A stretch of DNA of 64,000 nt from VAZQ01 sp963758945 (GTDB taxonomy: Bacteria; Pseudomonadota; Alphaproteobacteria; Rhizobiales; Xanthobacteraceae). Position numbers and translations under genes: made by a program. Each line of letters begins with the position of its first letter. Positions within the stretch are counted from its first letter, which is position 1. The stretch lies in NCBI GenBank assembly GCA_963758945.1, contig CAVWXY010000010.1, positions 186,001-250,000 of the forward strand, read 5' to 3'. A model generated the notes under the pieces. It saw only the letters and a list, made by a program, of their open reading frames with translations. It had not been told where the DNA came from and ran no database searches. This document shows, in pieces, positions 1-8,339 of this stretch.

Positions 1-298
1 GCGGCGACGAATAGTCTTTCGAAGCCAGCGTGTCGCCTTTGCGGGTGCGGATCACGACGCGGCTTTCCATGTCGGGCGTCGCGTCGAGGCTGATATCCAC
101 GGGATACACCACGGCGCGTAACGCACCATCGGGCGAGGGGTAGATATGCGGCTTGACGTTGCTGCAGCTCAGCTCCGGCCGCCGCATTCGCAGCAACTGG
201 TGTCCGGCGCACAGCTCCGCGGCGAGAACGCCGTCGGCAATCGGCATCGTTGAAGCCGCGGCAACAAGCCACAGCCAAAGGAATCCCGGAAATTGCAT
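1..298 (-). CDS. Secreted hypothetical protein, C-terminus beyond window
   Basis: The reading frame starts at the ATG whose complement is at 296-298 and runs off the left edge without a stop, so only the first 99 residues are seen. The N-terminus (MQFPGFLWLWLVAAA) is a hydrophobic signal peptide ending near VLAAE, followed by ELCAGHQLL and a segment with SPDGALRAVVYPVD. This suggests a small periplasmic protein with Cys residues just after the cleavage site. I do not recognise the family. No operon partner is visible because the downstream side is cut off. Confidence 0.6.
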   Translation of the reverse strand, partial: MQFPGFLWLWLVAAASTMPIADGVLAAELCAGHQLLRMRRPELSCSNVKPHIYPSPDGALRAVVYPVDISLDATPDMESRVVIRTRKGDTLASKDYSSP

Positions 299-443
299 GC
301 CCTGCTTCGTCCGCGCCACCATGGGCCGCTCCGCGAGCCCGGGTTCACGATGGGTCCGGGCTGCCGGCAGGAACACGAAGGCGAAGAGCCGCAGGCCAGG
401 AGTAAGCCCAACACCGGTGCGCTCAGGCAGAGCGCGCGACAAT

Positions 444-617
444 CTAAGGAACGTCTTCGCCGCGCTCGATCCGCCGCATGAGCTGCTCGAGCTCCTCCGA
501 CGGTTTGGTACGCAGATCGGCATCATACATTCGGCGAAGCTGATCAGCGATGGCAAACAGCGTCTCGGTCCCCAAGCGAACAACATTGTGTTTCTTGTCG
601 TCGTCCGGCACGCGCAT
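444..617 (-). CDS. Small hypothetical protein (about 57 aa)
   Basis: The conserved-looking part begins MRVPDDDKKHNVVRLG and ends in a charged helix, ELEQLMRRIERGEDVP. The frame stays open upstream to 740, but that extension is low-complexity and looks like non-coding sequence, so the internal ATG at 617 is preferred although no clear ribosome binding site precedes it. The pattern I..QLR..YD...P..EL..L...IE loosely recalls NepR-type anti-sigma factors. That likeness is too weak for a call. It is a soluble acidic-basic helical peptide of unknown function. Confidence 0.45.
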   Translation of the reverse strand: MRVPDDDKKHNVVRLGTETLFAIADQLRRMYDADLRTKPSEELEQLMRRIERGEDVP

Positions 618-938
618 TTCGGATCGGCTCAACTCAGCACCTGTCCCCCAACCGCCGCCGGAAATAGGCAACGCCGGCAGGGGACCAAAGGTTCCGCATC
701 GGCGCTTGCGAGCCGCGCCTGGCGCACGATCGGACCCCATCTAGACTCCAAGTGCGGGCGCAGGCCAAGCCCCCGCGACAGGGGAAATCATTGTTGCGAT
801 CATAGGGCGTCGAAACCGGGAGCACAAACGATCATCGGGCGCGGCTTGTCGGCAAACCATGCTCGCGTCCGGCGCGTGGATAGGTCCTGTGGCGCGAGCC
901 CGCCTCAGCCCGGTGAGCGGATGCGCGGATCGACCCGG
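618..938. other. Intergenic stretch, no gene seen
   Basis: About 320 bases between the small minus-strand ORF and the LysE gene. Open frames exist on both strands but have arginine/proline-rich composition typical of antisense frames in G+C-rich DNA. No repeat or strong hairpin was noticed. Confidence 0.4.
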
Positions 939-1553
939 TTAGGCCTGCCGGCGCGCCAATGACAGCCAGATGCCGCCTCCGACCAGCGCCACGCCGGACA
1001 AGCGACCGAGCAACTTGGCGCGCCATGATGTCATGAGCCAGGCACGGCCGAGCCCCGCTGCCACGGCCCACCCGGAATCCGTAAATGCGGCCAGGACGAC
1101 CGACACGGCGCACATTACCGCGAGCTGGCGCTCAACCGGCAGCGCGGGATCGACGAACTGCGGCAAGAACGCCGTGAAGAACGCGATCGTCTTCGGATTC
1201 GACAGCGCCACCGCAAAGCCGCGCCAGAAATGCACGTGCCCGCGCGGCCGGATCGCCGCGCCGCCCTCGCCGGCATGGCGCCAAGCCCGGATCCCGAGCC
1301 ATATCAGGTAAGCCGCACCCGCCAAGCGCAGGATTTCGAACAAGATCGCCGCGTTGTTGATCACCCAACTCAGCCCGAGCGCGATGGCGGTCAGCAGAAC
1401 TGCATTGCCGATAGTGGTCCCAGCAACGGTGGTGAGCGCGGCCCGCGTGCCTTGGCTTGCACCCGTCGCGATGACCAAGGTCACGATGGGGCCCGGGGTG
1501 ATCACCAGAACCAAGGTGATCAGGAAGAAAGCGGCGAGCAGTTCCCAATTCAT
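939..1553 (-). CDS. LysE/RhtB family amino-acid exporter
   Basis: A 204-residue inner-membrane protein with about six hydrophobic segments. It opens with MNWELLAAFFLITLVLVITP followed by GPIVTLVIATGASQG, the family hallmark TPGP(x)..., and has the typical mid-protein stretch LAGAAYLIWLGIRAWR. Family members export amino acids or homoserine-lactone-like compounds; the substrate cannot be read from sequence. The longer frame up to 1634 begins with a non-membrane basic tail, so MNWELL is taken as the start. It lies 87 bases downstream of gyrA on the same strand and could be read through from it. Confidence 0.85.
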   Translation of the reverse strand: MNWELLAAFFLITLVLVITPGPIVTLVIATGASQGTRAALTTVAGTTIGNAVLLTAIALGLSWVINNAAILFEILRLAGAAYLIWLGIRAWRHAGEGGAAIRPRGHVHFWRGFAVALSNPKTIAFFTAFLPQFVDPALPVERQLAVMCAVSVVLAAFTDSGWAVAAGLGRAWLMTSWRAKLLGRLSGVALVGGGIWLSLARRQA

Positions 1554-1640
1554 GCATGCACCCCAAAGCCACAGTCTCTCGTCTTGTCGATGCGAAGCGA
1601 ACCGTTTCGATTGATCGGCGAGCCCGAGCGACAATCCGCT

Positions 1641-4397
1641 TCAGCCGGTGCCGTTCTCGTCGCCTTCTTCGCTGATCCGCTCGACCGAAACCACGCGCTC
1701 GCCCTCGGCGGTGTCGAACACGATCACGCCCTGGGTCGAGCGCCCGGCGATGCGGATACCCTCCACGCGCGTGCGAATGAGCTGGCCGCCGTCGGTGACG
1801 AGCATGATCTGATCTTGATCCTCGACCGGAAAGGAGGCGATCAGCTTGCCGGTTTTCCGCCTGACCGTGCCATCGCGCTCGCGCACGTCCATCGCGACGA
1901 TGCCTTTGCCGCCGCGCCCGGTGATCCGGTATTCGTAGGATGAGGAACGTTTGCCGAATCCGCGCTCGGAGATGGTGAGAACGAACTGCTCCGCCGCCGA
2001 CATTTCCACATAGCGCTGCTCGCCGAGCTCGATCGTGTCGCCGATGGCGAACTCGTGCGCCTCTTCGGCGTCGGGCGCGGTCTCTTCCGCCTCGCCGTTG
2101 AGCCCACGCCGCACCGCGCTCGCGCGCTTGAGATAGGCCGCGCGCTCGTCGCCGGAGGCATTCGCGTGCCGCAGGATCGAAAGCGAGATCACCTTGTCGC
2201 CCTCGGCGAGCGCGATGCCGCGCACGCCCATGGAGGTGCGGCCCTGGAACACGCGCACGTCGGTGACGGGGAAGCGGATGCATTGCCCGCCGGCCGACGT
2301 CAGCAGCACGTCGTCCCGCTCGGTGCAGATCTGCACGTCCACGATTGCTTCGCCCTCGTCGAGCTTCATGGCGATGATGCCGGAGCGGCGCACGTCGACG
2401 AAGTCGGAGAGCTTGTTGCGCCGCACGGTGCCGCGCGTGGTGGCGAACATGACGTCGAGCTCGCCCCAGGTCTTCTCGTCCTCGGGCAAGGGCATCACGG
2501 TGGTGACCAGCTCGCCCTGTTCGAGCGGCAGGATGTTGATCAGCGCCTTGCCGCGCGCCTGCGGTGCCGCCTGCGGCAGCCGCCAGACTTTCTCCTTGTA
2601 CACCCGGCCATGCGAGGAGAAGAACAGCACCGGCGTATGGGTCGAGGCCACGAACAGCCGCGAGACGAAGTCCTCCTCGCGCGTCTGCATCCCCGCCCGC
2701 CCCTTGCCGCCGCGCCTTTGCGCCCGATAAGTCGAAAGCGGCACCCGCTTGACGTAGCCAAGGTGCGAGACCGTCACCACCATGTCCTCGCGGTGGATCA
2801 GGTCTTCTTCTTCCACCTCTCCTTCGTGCTCGAGAATGACCGTTCGGCGGGGCGTGGCGAAAGCCGTGCGCACGGCTTTGAGCTCATCCTTGACGATCGC
2901 CTGGATGCGCGCGCGCGAGCGCAAGATATCGAGATAGTCGGCGATCTCCTCGGCGAGCTTGTCGAGCTCGGCCTTGATCTCGTCGCGCCCGAGCGCGGTG
3001 AGGCGCTGGAGTCGCAGGTCGAGGATGGCTCTGGCCTGCTCGGCGGAGAGTCGCGCCGTGCCGGTCGCGGTCACCTTGTGACGCGGGTCGTCGATCAACT
3101 CGATGAGCGACGCGGCGGTGGTTGCCGGCCAATCGCGACCCATCAACGCTTCGCGCGCCTCGTTGGCGTCCTTGGAGGCGCGGATGAGCTTGATCACCTC
3201 GTCGATGTTGGCCACCGCGATTGCCAGCCCGACGAGAATGTGGGCGCGGTCGCGCGCCTTGCCGAGCAGATGCTTGGTGCGCCGGGAAATCACCTCCTCG
3301 CGGAAGGCGATGAAGGACGCGAGCAGGTCCTTGAGCGTCATCACCAGCGGGCGGCCGCCTTCGAGCGCGACCACGTTGGCGCCAAAAGTCGATTGCAGCG
3401 GCGTGTAGCGGTAGAGTTGGTTGAGCACGACATCCGCCATCGCGTCGCGCTTGATCTCGATGACGACGCGATAACCGTCGCGGTCGGATTCGTCGCGCAA
3501 CGCCGAAATGCCGTCGATCTTCTTGTCGCGCCATAGCTCCCCGATGCGCTCGACCATCGCGGCCTTGTTCACCTGGTAGGGAATCTCGCTGATGACGATC
3601 GCCTCGCGGTCACCGCGCGACGTCTCGATCTCGACCTTGCCGCGCATGACGATGGAGCCGCGGCCGACGTGGTAGGCGGCGCGGATGCCGGCGCGGCCGA
3701 GGATGATGCCGCCGGTCGGGAAATCGGGACCGGGAATGATTCCGATCAATTCGTCGATGCCGAGACCGGGATTGTCGATCAGCGCGACGCAGGCGTCGAT
3801 CACCTCGCCGAGATTATGCGGCGGAATATTGGTGGCCATGCCCACCGCGATGCCGCCGGCGCCGTTCACCAGCAGGTTCGGGAAGCGCGCCGGCAGCACC
3901 ACCGGCTCTTTCTCGTTGCCGTCGTAATTCGGCTGGAAATCGACCGTGTCCTTGTCGATGTCCTCGAGCAGCTCCATAGCCGGCCGCGCCAGACGGCATT
4001 CGGTGTAGCGCATGGCCGCCGCCGGATCGCCGTCGACCGAGCCGAAATTGCCCTGCCCGTCGATCAGGGGCAGCCGCATGGAGAAGCCCTGCGCCATGCG
4101 TACCAAGGCGTCGTAGATCGCCTGGTCGCCGTGCGGGTGGTATTTGCCCATCACGTCGCCAACGACGCGCGCCGACTTCACGTATTTGCGGTCCGGCGTA
4201 TGGCCGTTCTCGTGCATGGAATAGAGGATGCGCCGGTGCACCGGCTTGAGGCCGTCGCGTGCGTCCGGCAGCGCACGCGCCACGATCACGCTCATGGCGT
4301 AATCGAGATAGCTGCGCTTCATCTCCTCGGTGATGGAGACGGGGCGAATGTCGGACGGGCCGGGTTGTTCCGGCTGCTGAGCGTCGTTGTCAGCCAA
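1641..4397 (-). CDS. gyrA: DNA gyrase subunit A
   Basis: A full-length 918-residue GyrA. The breakage-reunion domain opens with SITEEMKRSYLDYAMSVIVA, the winged-helix quinolone-binding region is KYHPHGDQAIYDALVRMAQ (residues 85-103) and the catalytic tyrosine is Tyr131 in AAMRYTECR. The GyrA box QRRGGKG at 558-564 marks the C-terminal DNA-wrapping beta-pinwheel, so this is gyrase rather than topoisomerase IV ParC. The residue matching E. coli Ser83 is Gln92, while the residue matching Asp87 is kept (Asp96). The acidic C-terminal tail ends GDENGTG. It partners GyrB, not in the window, to supercoil DNA. Confidence 0.98.
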   Translation of the reverse strand: MADNDAQQPEQPGPSDIRPVSITEEMKRSYLDYAMSVIVARALPDARDGLKPVHRRILYSMHENGHTPDRKYVKSARVVGDVMGKYHPHGDQAIYDALVRMAQGFSMRLPLIDGQGNFGSVDGDPAAAMRYTECRLARPAMELLEDIDKDTVDFQPNYDGNEKEPVVLPARFPNLLVNGAGGIAVGMATNIPPHNLGEVIDACVALIDNPGLGIDELIGIIPGPDFPTGGIILGRAGIRAAYHVGRGSIVMRGKVEIETSRGDREAIVISEIPYQVNKAAMVERIGELWRDKKIDGISALRDESDRDGYRVVIEIKRDAMADVVLNQLYRYTPLQSTFGANVVALEGGRPLVMTLKDLLASFIAFREEVISRRTKHLLGKARDRAHILVGLAIAVANIDEVIKLIRASKDANEAREALMGRDWPATTAASLIELIDDPRHKVTATGTARLSAEQARAILDLRLQRLTALGRDEIKAELDKLAEEIADYLDILRSRARIQAIVKDELKAVRTAFATPRRTVILEHEGEVEEEDLIHREDMVVTVSHLGYVKRVPLSTYRAQRRGGKGRAGMQTREEDFVSRLFVASTHTPVLFFSSHGRVYKEKVWRLPQAAPQARGKALINILPLEQGELVTTVMPLPEDEKTWGELDVMFATTRGTVRRNKLSDFVDVRRSGIIAMKLDEGEAIVDVQICTERDDVLLTSAGGQCIRFPVTDVRVFQGRTSMGVRGIALAEGDKVISLSILRHANASGDERAAYLKRASAVRRGLNGEAEETAPDAEEAHEFAIGDTIELGEQRYVEMSAAEQFVLTISERGFGKRSSSYEYRITGRGGKGIVAMDVRERDGTVRRKTGKLIASFPVEDQDQIMLVTDGGQLIRTRVEGIRIAGRSTQGVIVFDTAEGERVVSVERISEEGDENGTG

Positions 4398-4592
4398 AGG
4401 AGGATTCCATGCGGCGTGAATTCAAGGAAATTTCTTAGACAATTCAGGCCCCACGCGCTACCGCAAAACGCGTCGGGGCCGGGCTGATTTCATATGGCAA
4501 TTCAGCTACTTATCGTCAAGTGGCGAAGCCGGCTTCCGGCCGCTCCCCGGGCTCGCAACTCGCCCCCGACGGAGCCCGCACCGCATCCGCCC

Positions 4593-4990
4593 TCAATTGC
4601 CGAAGACCACGGCATGCATGATCCGGCCCGGCGCCAAGGTGAAGGCGCCGGCGATCACGAGGGCACCGACGAAGATGGCGATCATGGCGTTGCGGTGCCT
4701 GCCGACCCGGTGGCGCCGAGCGTGCATGACCGCCAGCGGAAGCGTGATCAGCGTGAAGACCGAGAGCAGATGGATCGGGCTCCATGGCCCCACACGTGCA
4801 GCTCGTGGATGAAGAACGAGCTCCCGGCGACGACCACCATGAGCACGACCCACTTCCAACCAGCGGTTCGATGCGGCAGCGTGCCCTTGGGCGCGCCGAG
4901 CTGCACGGCACCGAGCGCAAAGGCGGCCAGGGCGGCGAAGGCATGCAGCTGGATCGCGGGGGCGGCGTTCAAGAGGGGCGCGAGCGACAC
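4593..4990 (-). pseudogene. DUF2306 membrane protein, single-base frameshift
   Basis: Read from a GTG at 4990 (preceded by GGGAG) the protein begins VSLAPLLNAAPAIQLHAFAA and keeps a good membrane-protein pattern to HELHVWG. There the frame fails. The next frame continues PWSPIHLLSVFTLITLPLAV through to GRIMHAVVFGN and a stop at 4593. One base is missing around 4785-4790, where family members read W-G-P-W-S-P-I-H. DUF2306 proteins are small four-helix membrane proteins of unknown function. Both halves are otherwise undamaged, so this is either a recent mutation or a sequence error. It follows ipdC by 56 bases on the same strand. Confidence 0.8.
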
Positions 4991-5046
4991 GGCTTTTCTC
5001 CCGAATGACCTGCAACGCCGAGACAGTCCCGAGCATTCGAGCGCCG

Positions 5047-6690
5047 TCATGGCAGCGCCGAGCGCGTCCTTGCCACCGTGAAGCCCGATACGAAGCGGGC
5101 CAGCGTCCGGGATGTCGCGCCGCGCGGCAGCATGACCTCGACGAGCGAAAATTGGCCGCGCCGGGCCACGGCACGATCGAGCGCCTCCTTGAGCTCGCGT
5201 CGCGTCGTCGCCCGCTCGCCATGCCCGCCAAGGAAGGGCGCGACCGCCGCGAAATTCCAGTCGTCGAGATCGTTGAAGCGTGACTCCGGTTGGAACGCCC
5301 GCAACATTTCCCAGCTCGCATTGTTGAACAGAACGACGATCGGGTCGAAGCCGTACCGGCGGCAATTGCCGAGCTCCCACCCCGTCATTTGGAAGGCGCC
5401 GTCGCCGACCAGGATCAGCGGCCGGCGGCCGGTCGCGGCCGCCACGCCGATGCCCGCCGGAACGCCGAAGCCCATGCCGGCGTAGTAGCCCGGCGCGGCC
5501 AATGCGGTGTTTTCGATCTCCATGGCGGTGAACAGGCAGTCACCCATGTCGGCGGTCATCGGCATGGCGCCGTGGCGGTCGAACAGGTCGTTGATGGCAG
5601 CGGCAATATCGGAAGGGTCGACCGGCTGGTCATCGGCCTTCAAACCGCGTGGATAGTCGACCGCTGGCCGTTTGGCGCGCGCGTCGCCGGCGCCCAGCGG
5701 CCGCGCGCGCGCCGCGAGCGCCTCGATCAAGTCGCCGATCGGAACGTCCGGATAAACATGGTGTCCGACCCGCACCTCACGATCGAAAGCGAGCATCGTC
5801 CGCCGCGGATCGAGCCGGCGCTGCGAGAGCGCAAAATTGGTGTCGGAGAGGATCACGCCGAGCAGCAGCAGGGCATCGGCATCCTCGACCAGCCGGGCGA
5901 TGGCGGGATCACCCGCGGCGCCGAGATAGGTGCCGAGGAGGATGTCGGGCGCATTCTCCAGCAGGCCCCGCCCCATGAAGGTGGTGACCATCGGGATGCC
6001 GAGCCTGCGCGCCAGCATGGTGACGCGCGGCTCGAGATCGTAACGGCGGATCTCCACATCGACCAGGACGACCGGGGCACGCGCCTGCGCCAGCTTCTCG
6101 ATGATCTCCTCGGCGCATTCGGCGAGCGCGTCCGGATCGGCGAGGCGCCGCGGCAGCACCGGCACGACAGCGGCCGGCGCCGCCGCCATGTCGCGCGGCA
6201 ATTCGATATAGACGGGTAGCGAGCGTTCGCGGGCGCTGCGCAGCACGCGTGCGATCTCCGCGGGCGCGGTTTCCGCCTCGGTCAGCACGGTCTGGTCGCA
6301 GGTGATCTCGCGGAAGACCGCCATCTGGGTGTCGATGGAGCGCGCCTGGTGATGGACGACGAAGCCGCTGGCACGCTCGCGCGCGCCCGGAGCGCCGGCT
6401 ATGACGACGACAGGCGAGCGCTCGGCATAGGCTCCGGCGACAGCATTGACGAGATTGAACGCGCCCGCCCCGAAGGTGACGACGGCCACGCCGAGACCGC
6501 AATGGTAGCGCGCCGCCGCGTCTGCCGCGAAACCGACACCCGGCTCGTGGCTCAGCGTGTAGTGCGGCAGGATCCCGCTTTCCTCGACCACCTTGAATAA
6601 GGGCAGCACGAAATCGCCCGGGATGCCGAAGATTTCACGGGCGCCGTGGTCTTTGAGTGCCTGCAGCAACGCGGTCGCGAGCGTGGGCAT
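5047..6690 (-). CDS. ipdC: Indole-3-pyruvate/phenylpyruvate decarboxylase (ThDP enzyme)
   Basis: A 547-residue thiamine-diphosphate enzyme that closely follows Azospirillum IpdC/PPDC as I recall it: IFGIPGDFVLPLFKVVEESG near the N-terminus, LSHEPGVGFAADAAARYH with the cofactor-activating Glu49, VVTFGAGAFNLVNAVAGAYA, and a C-terminal ThDP motif GDGAFQMTGWELGNC...NNASWEML. The family decarboxylates 2-oxo acids such as indole-3-pyruvate to the aldehyde, a key step in indole-3-acetate synthesis in plant-associated bacteria. Substrate preference between indolepyruvate and phenylpyruvate cannot be read here. It has its own start with weak GAGATCGAG upstream and is separated from the next gene by a hairpin cluster. 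Confidence 0.88.
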   Translation of the reverse strand: MPTLATALLQALKDHGAREIFGIPGDFVLPLFKVVEESGILPHYTLSHEPGVGFAADAAARYHCGLGVAVVTFGAGAFNLVNAVAGAYAERSPVVVIAGAPGARERASGFVVHHQARSIDTQMAVFREITCDQTVLTEAETAPAEIARVLRSARERSLPVYIELPRDMAAAPAAVVPVLPRRLADPDALAECAEEIIEKLAQARAPVVLVDVEIRRYDLEPRVTMLARRLGIPMVTTFMGRGLLENAPDILLGTYLGAAGDPAIARLVEDADALLLLGVILSDTNFALSQRRLDPRRTMLAFDREVRVGHHVYPDVPIGDLIEALAARARPLGAGDARAKRPAVDYPRGLKADDQPVDPSDIAAAINDLFDRHGAMPMTADMGDCLFTAMEIENTALAAPGYYAGMGFGVPAGIGVAAATGRRPLILVGDGAFQMTGWELGNCRRYGFDPIVVLFNNASWEMLRAFQPESRFNDLDDWNFAAVAPFLGGHGERATTRRELKEALDRAVARRGQFSLVEVMLPRGATSRTLARFVSGFTVARTRSALP

Positions 6691-6730
6691 GGCTCGATCT
6701 CGCCCGTCCGCCGCACAAATGTAAACGGGG

Positions 6731-6806
6731 CTAGTGGTCCGATTCCGAAGTTCGTCAGCGCTCGCGGCACGTTCGGATACGAACTTTGGAATCTAAGGAC
6801 CACTAG
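6731..6806. repeat. CTAG-bounded hairpin, cluster 1, copy 1
   Basis: Outer arms CTAGTGGTCC and GGACCACTAG are perfect. Inner arms GATTCCGAAGTTCGT and ACGAACTTTGGAATC have one mismatch. A TAA bulge sits on the right side only. The loop contains CGCGGC. Confidence 0.9.
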
Positions 6807-6819
6807 CAACTCTACGATT

Positions 6820-6894
6820 CTAGTGTCCCGATTCCGAAGTTCGCACCGTTAAGCGGCACCCTCGTTTGCGAACTTCGGAATTGAGGGACACTAG
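6820..6894. repeat. CTAG-bounded hairpin, cluster 1, copy 2
   Basis: Outer arms CTAGTGTCCC and GGGACACTAG, inner arms GATTCCGAAGTTCGC and GCGAACTTCGGAATT, a GA bulge on the right, loop with AGCGGCACC. It is followed by the linker CAACTTATTGAT, which recurs near the other clusters. Confidence 0.9.
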
Positions 6895-6906
6895 CAACTT
6901 ATTGAT

Positions 6907-6984
6907 CTAGTGTGGCTTTGGTTCAGAAGTCCGCATTTCGGACTCGCCGCGAGAATGATGCGGACTTCTGAACCGCCACACCAG
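6907..6984. repeat. CTAG-bounded hairpin, cluster 1, copy 3
   Basis: Outer arms CTAGTGTGGC and GCCACACcAG (one base off CTAG), inner arms GGTTCAGAAGTCCGCAT and ATGCGGACTTCTGAACC perfectly paired, TTT bulge on the left, loop with CGCCGCGAG. Its reverse complement is nearly identical to the copy at 46920. Confidence 0.9.
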
Positions 6985-7057
6985 TGCCCCTTTGAACCCG
7001 AAGTTCGCGATCGGATTTGCCGCACGATGTGTGCGAACTTCGGGTTCGGGGCACTAG
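6981..7057. repeat. CTAG-bounded hairpin, cluster 1, copy 4
   Basis: Shares its left end with copy 3. Outer arms AGTGCCCC and GGGGCACT, then CTAG on the right; inner arms GAACCCGAAGTTCGC and GCGAACTTCGGGTTC are perfect; TTT bulge on the left; loop contains TGCCGC. Confidence 0.88.
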
Positions 7058-7137
7058 GCACAGCCCGCCGATCCGTGACCGACTTGCTATCGCTGCGTCA
7101 GGAAGCGGCGCAGCCTGGAAGGCGCCGCGCGGCGTCA

Positions 7138-7470
7138 TCAGCCCTTGCACTTGATGTTCTTGTTGGCCTTCCAGGAGGTCACCTGGATCGAGGTGACCCC
7201 GCAGGGGCCGATCCCGGAGGCCGTGCCCCAAACTTCGACCCCCGTGCCTGGCGGAATCCAGGGATTTCCGTTCCACAGCGAATAGATCGCTTTTTTCGAC
7301 GTGGTCAGGCCAAGGCAGAGCGGCGGTTGCACATAGGTGCAGCCGCGCGCGATCGGCGGGGGCCCCTTCGCAACCGCCTTCGCCTTCTTCTTCGCGGCGG
7401 CCTCCGCTCCTGTCGCCGCCAGAGCGGCGCAAACCACGATCACCAGCGCGCGCCAATGTCTTGCAGCCAT
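7138..7470 (-). CDS. Secreted hypothetical protein with Lys/Ala-rich linker
   Basis: A 110-residue protein preceded by a good GGGAGGGAATGGC ribosome binding site. It has an N-terminal signal peptide (MAARHWRALVIVVCAALAA, cleavage near AEA-A), then a short AAAKKKAKAVAKG linker, then a compact domain with four cysteines (GCTYVQPPLCLGLT and GPCGVTSIQV, ending NIKCKG), suggesting two disulfides in the periplasm. I do not recognise a named family. It lies between the hairpin cluster and the IS5 element and appears intact. Confidence 0.7.
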   Translation of the reverse strand: MAARHWRALVIVVCAALAATGAEAAAKKKAKAVAKGPPPIARGCTYVQPPLCLGLTTSKKAIYSLWNGNPWIPPGTGVEVWGTASGIGPCGVTSIQVTSWKANKNIKCKG

Positions 7471-7587
7471 GCCATTCCCTCCCTGCTATGCCAGACGGGG
7501 GAACTCTAGGGCCTGTCTTCAGTTGGGGGATTCCCAAATCAGTGATTGAGTGATTCATGGGTGGTCGGCCTAAGGAGGGGCCGACCG

Positions 7588-7956
7588 ATGCGGCGCTATG
7601 CATTGCGGGACGACCAGTGGGATCGGATCAAGGATTTTCTGCCGGGCCGCGAAGGCCATGTCGGAGGCACGGCAGCAGACAATCGCCTGTTCGTCGAGGC
7701 TGTTTTGTTTAGATACCGAGCCGGCATTCCTTGGCGTGATCTGCCGGCGCGCTTTGGCGATTGGAAGATCGTCCATCAGCGCTTCAATCGATGGGCGAAG
7801 GGCGGTGTTTTCGAGCGTATTTTCAAGCTGTTGGCCAGCGATCGCGATAATGAGTACATGATGATCGACGCCACAATCGTGCGTGCGCACCAGCACAGCG
7901 CCGGCGCACGAAAAAAAACGGCGCGCAAGCGATCGGCCGATCCCGCGGTGGATTGA
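7588..7956 (+). CDS. IS5-family transposase, OrfA
   Basis: Starts MRRYALRDDQWDRIKDFLPG after an AAGGAGG ribosome binding site. It contains the family's DUF4096-like N-terminal domain and the first catalytic aspartate in MMIDATIVRAHQHSAG. The frame closes at a TGA at 7954-7956, just after the A8 run at 7911-7918. A -1 shift on that run would continue into the second frame as NGAQAIGRSRGGLTTKIH, restoring the canonical GRSRGG-TTKIH motif and a full DDE transposase of about 250 residues. Confidence 0.9.
   Translation: MRRYALRDDQWDRIKDFLPGREGHVGGTAADNRLFVEAVLFRYRAGIPWRDLPARFGDWKIVHQRFNRWAKGGVFERIFKLLASDRDNEYMMIDATIVRAHQHSAGARKKTARKRSADPAVD
7911..7918 (+). other. Probable programmed -1 frameshift site (A8)
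   Basis: Eight adenines followed by CGG sit at the end of OrfA. Slipping back one base on lysine codons joins OrfA to the frame carrying the rest of the catalytic core, as in other two-frame IS5-family elements. Confidence 0.75.
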
Positions 7957-8339
7957 CCACCAAAATTCACGCGCTCGTCGATGCTCTCGGCAATCCCGTC
8001 GAATTGATGCTCACGCCAGGACAGGCCAATGACCTCATTTGCGCACAGCCGTTGCTCGAGGAGTCCGATCCAGAGGCTCTGATCGGCGACACCGCATACG
8101 ACGCCGATGTCTTCATCGAGGCTCTTGCCGAGCGGCAAATCACCCCGGTGATTCCTTCACATCCCCGCCGCAAGAAACCACGGCCCTGCGATTTTGCCCT
8201 CTACTGCGAGCGCAATCTCGTCGAGCGCTTCTTCAACAAACTCAAGCACTTTCGCGCTATTGCCACGCGCTATGACAAACTCGCCAGAAATTTCCTCGCC
8301 GGCGTCCAGCTTGCCTCGGCTATCATTCTCCTCAACTGA
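7953..8339 (+). CDS. IS5-family transposase, OrfB
   Basis: Carries the rest of the DDE core: the second aspartate in LIGDTAYDADVF and the signature Y-(2)-R-(3)-E-(6)-K in YCERNLVERFFNKLK. It has no convincing start of its own (only a TTG at the overlap), so it is probably made only as the OrfAB fusion. It ends 10 bases before the right inverted repeat end. Confidence 0.9.
   Translation: MTTKIHALVDALGNPVELMLTPGQANDLICAQPLLEESDPEALIGDTAYDADVFIEALAERQITPVIPSHPRRKKPRPCDFALYCERNLVERFFNKLKHFRAIATRYDKLARNFLAGVQLASAIILLN

Noticed and set aside
2055..3536. Long plus-strand frame opposite gyrA
   Set aside because: Composition (runs of His/Arg/Asp/Leu) is that of an antisense frame in G+C-rich DNA, and gyrA on the other strand is certain.
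4447..4480. Hairpin GGCCCCACGCG...CGCGTCGGGGCC upstream of gyrA
   Set aside because: A stable stem with one bulge but no T-run; its role as terminator or gyrA control element cannot be decided.
6731..7057. Hairpin cluster as a CRISPR array
   Set aside because: Units are self-complementary with variable outer arms and 12-13-base conserved linkers, not identical direct repeats with unique spacers; no cas genes nearby.
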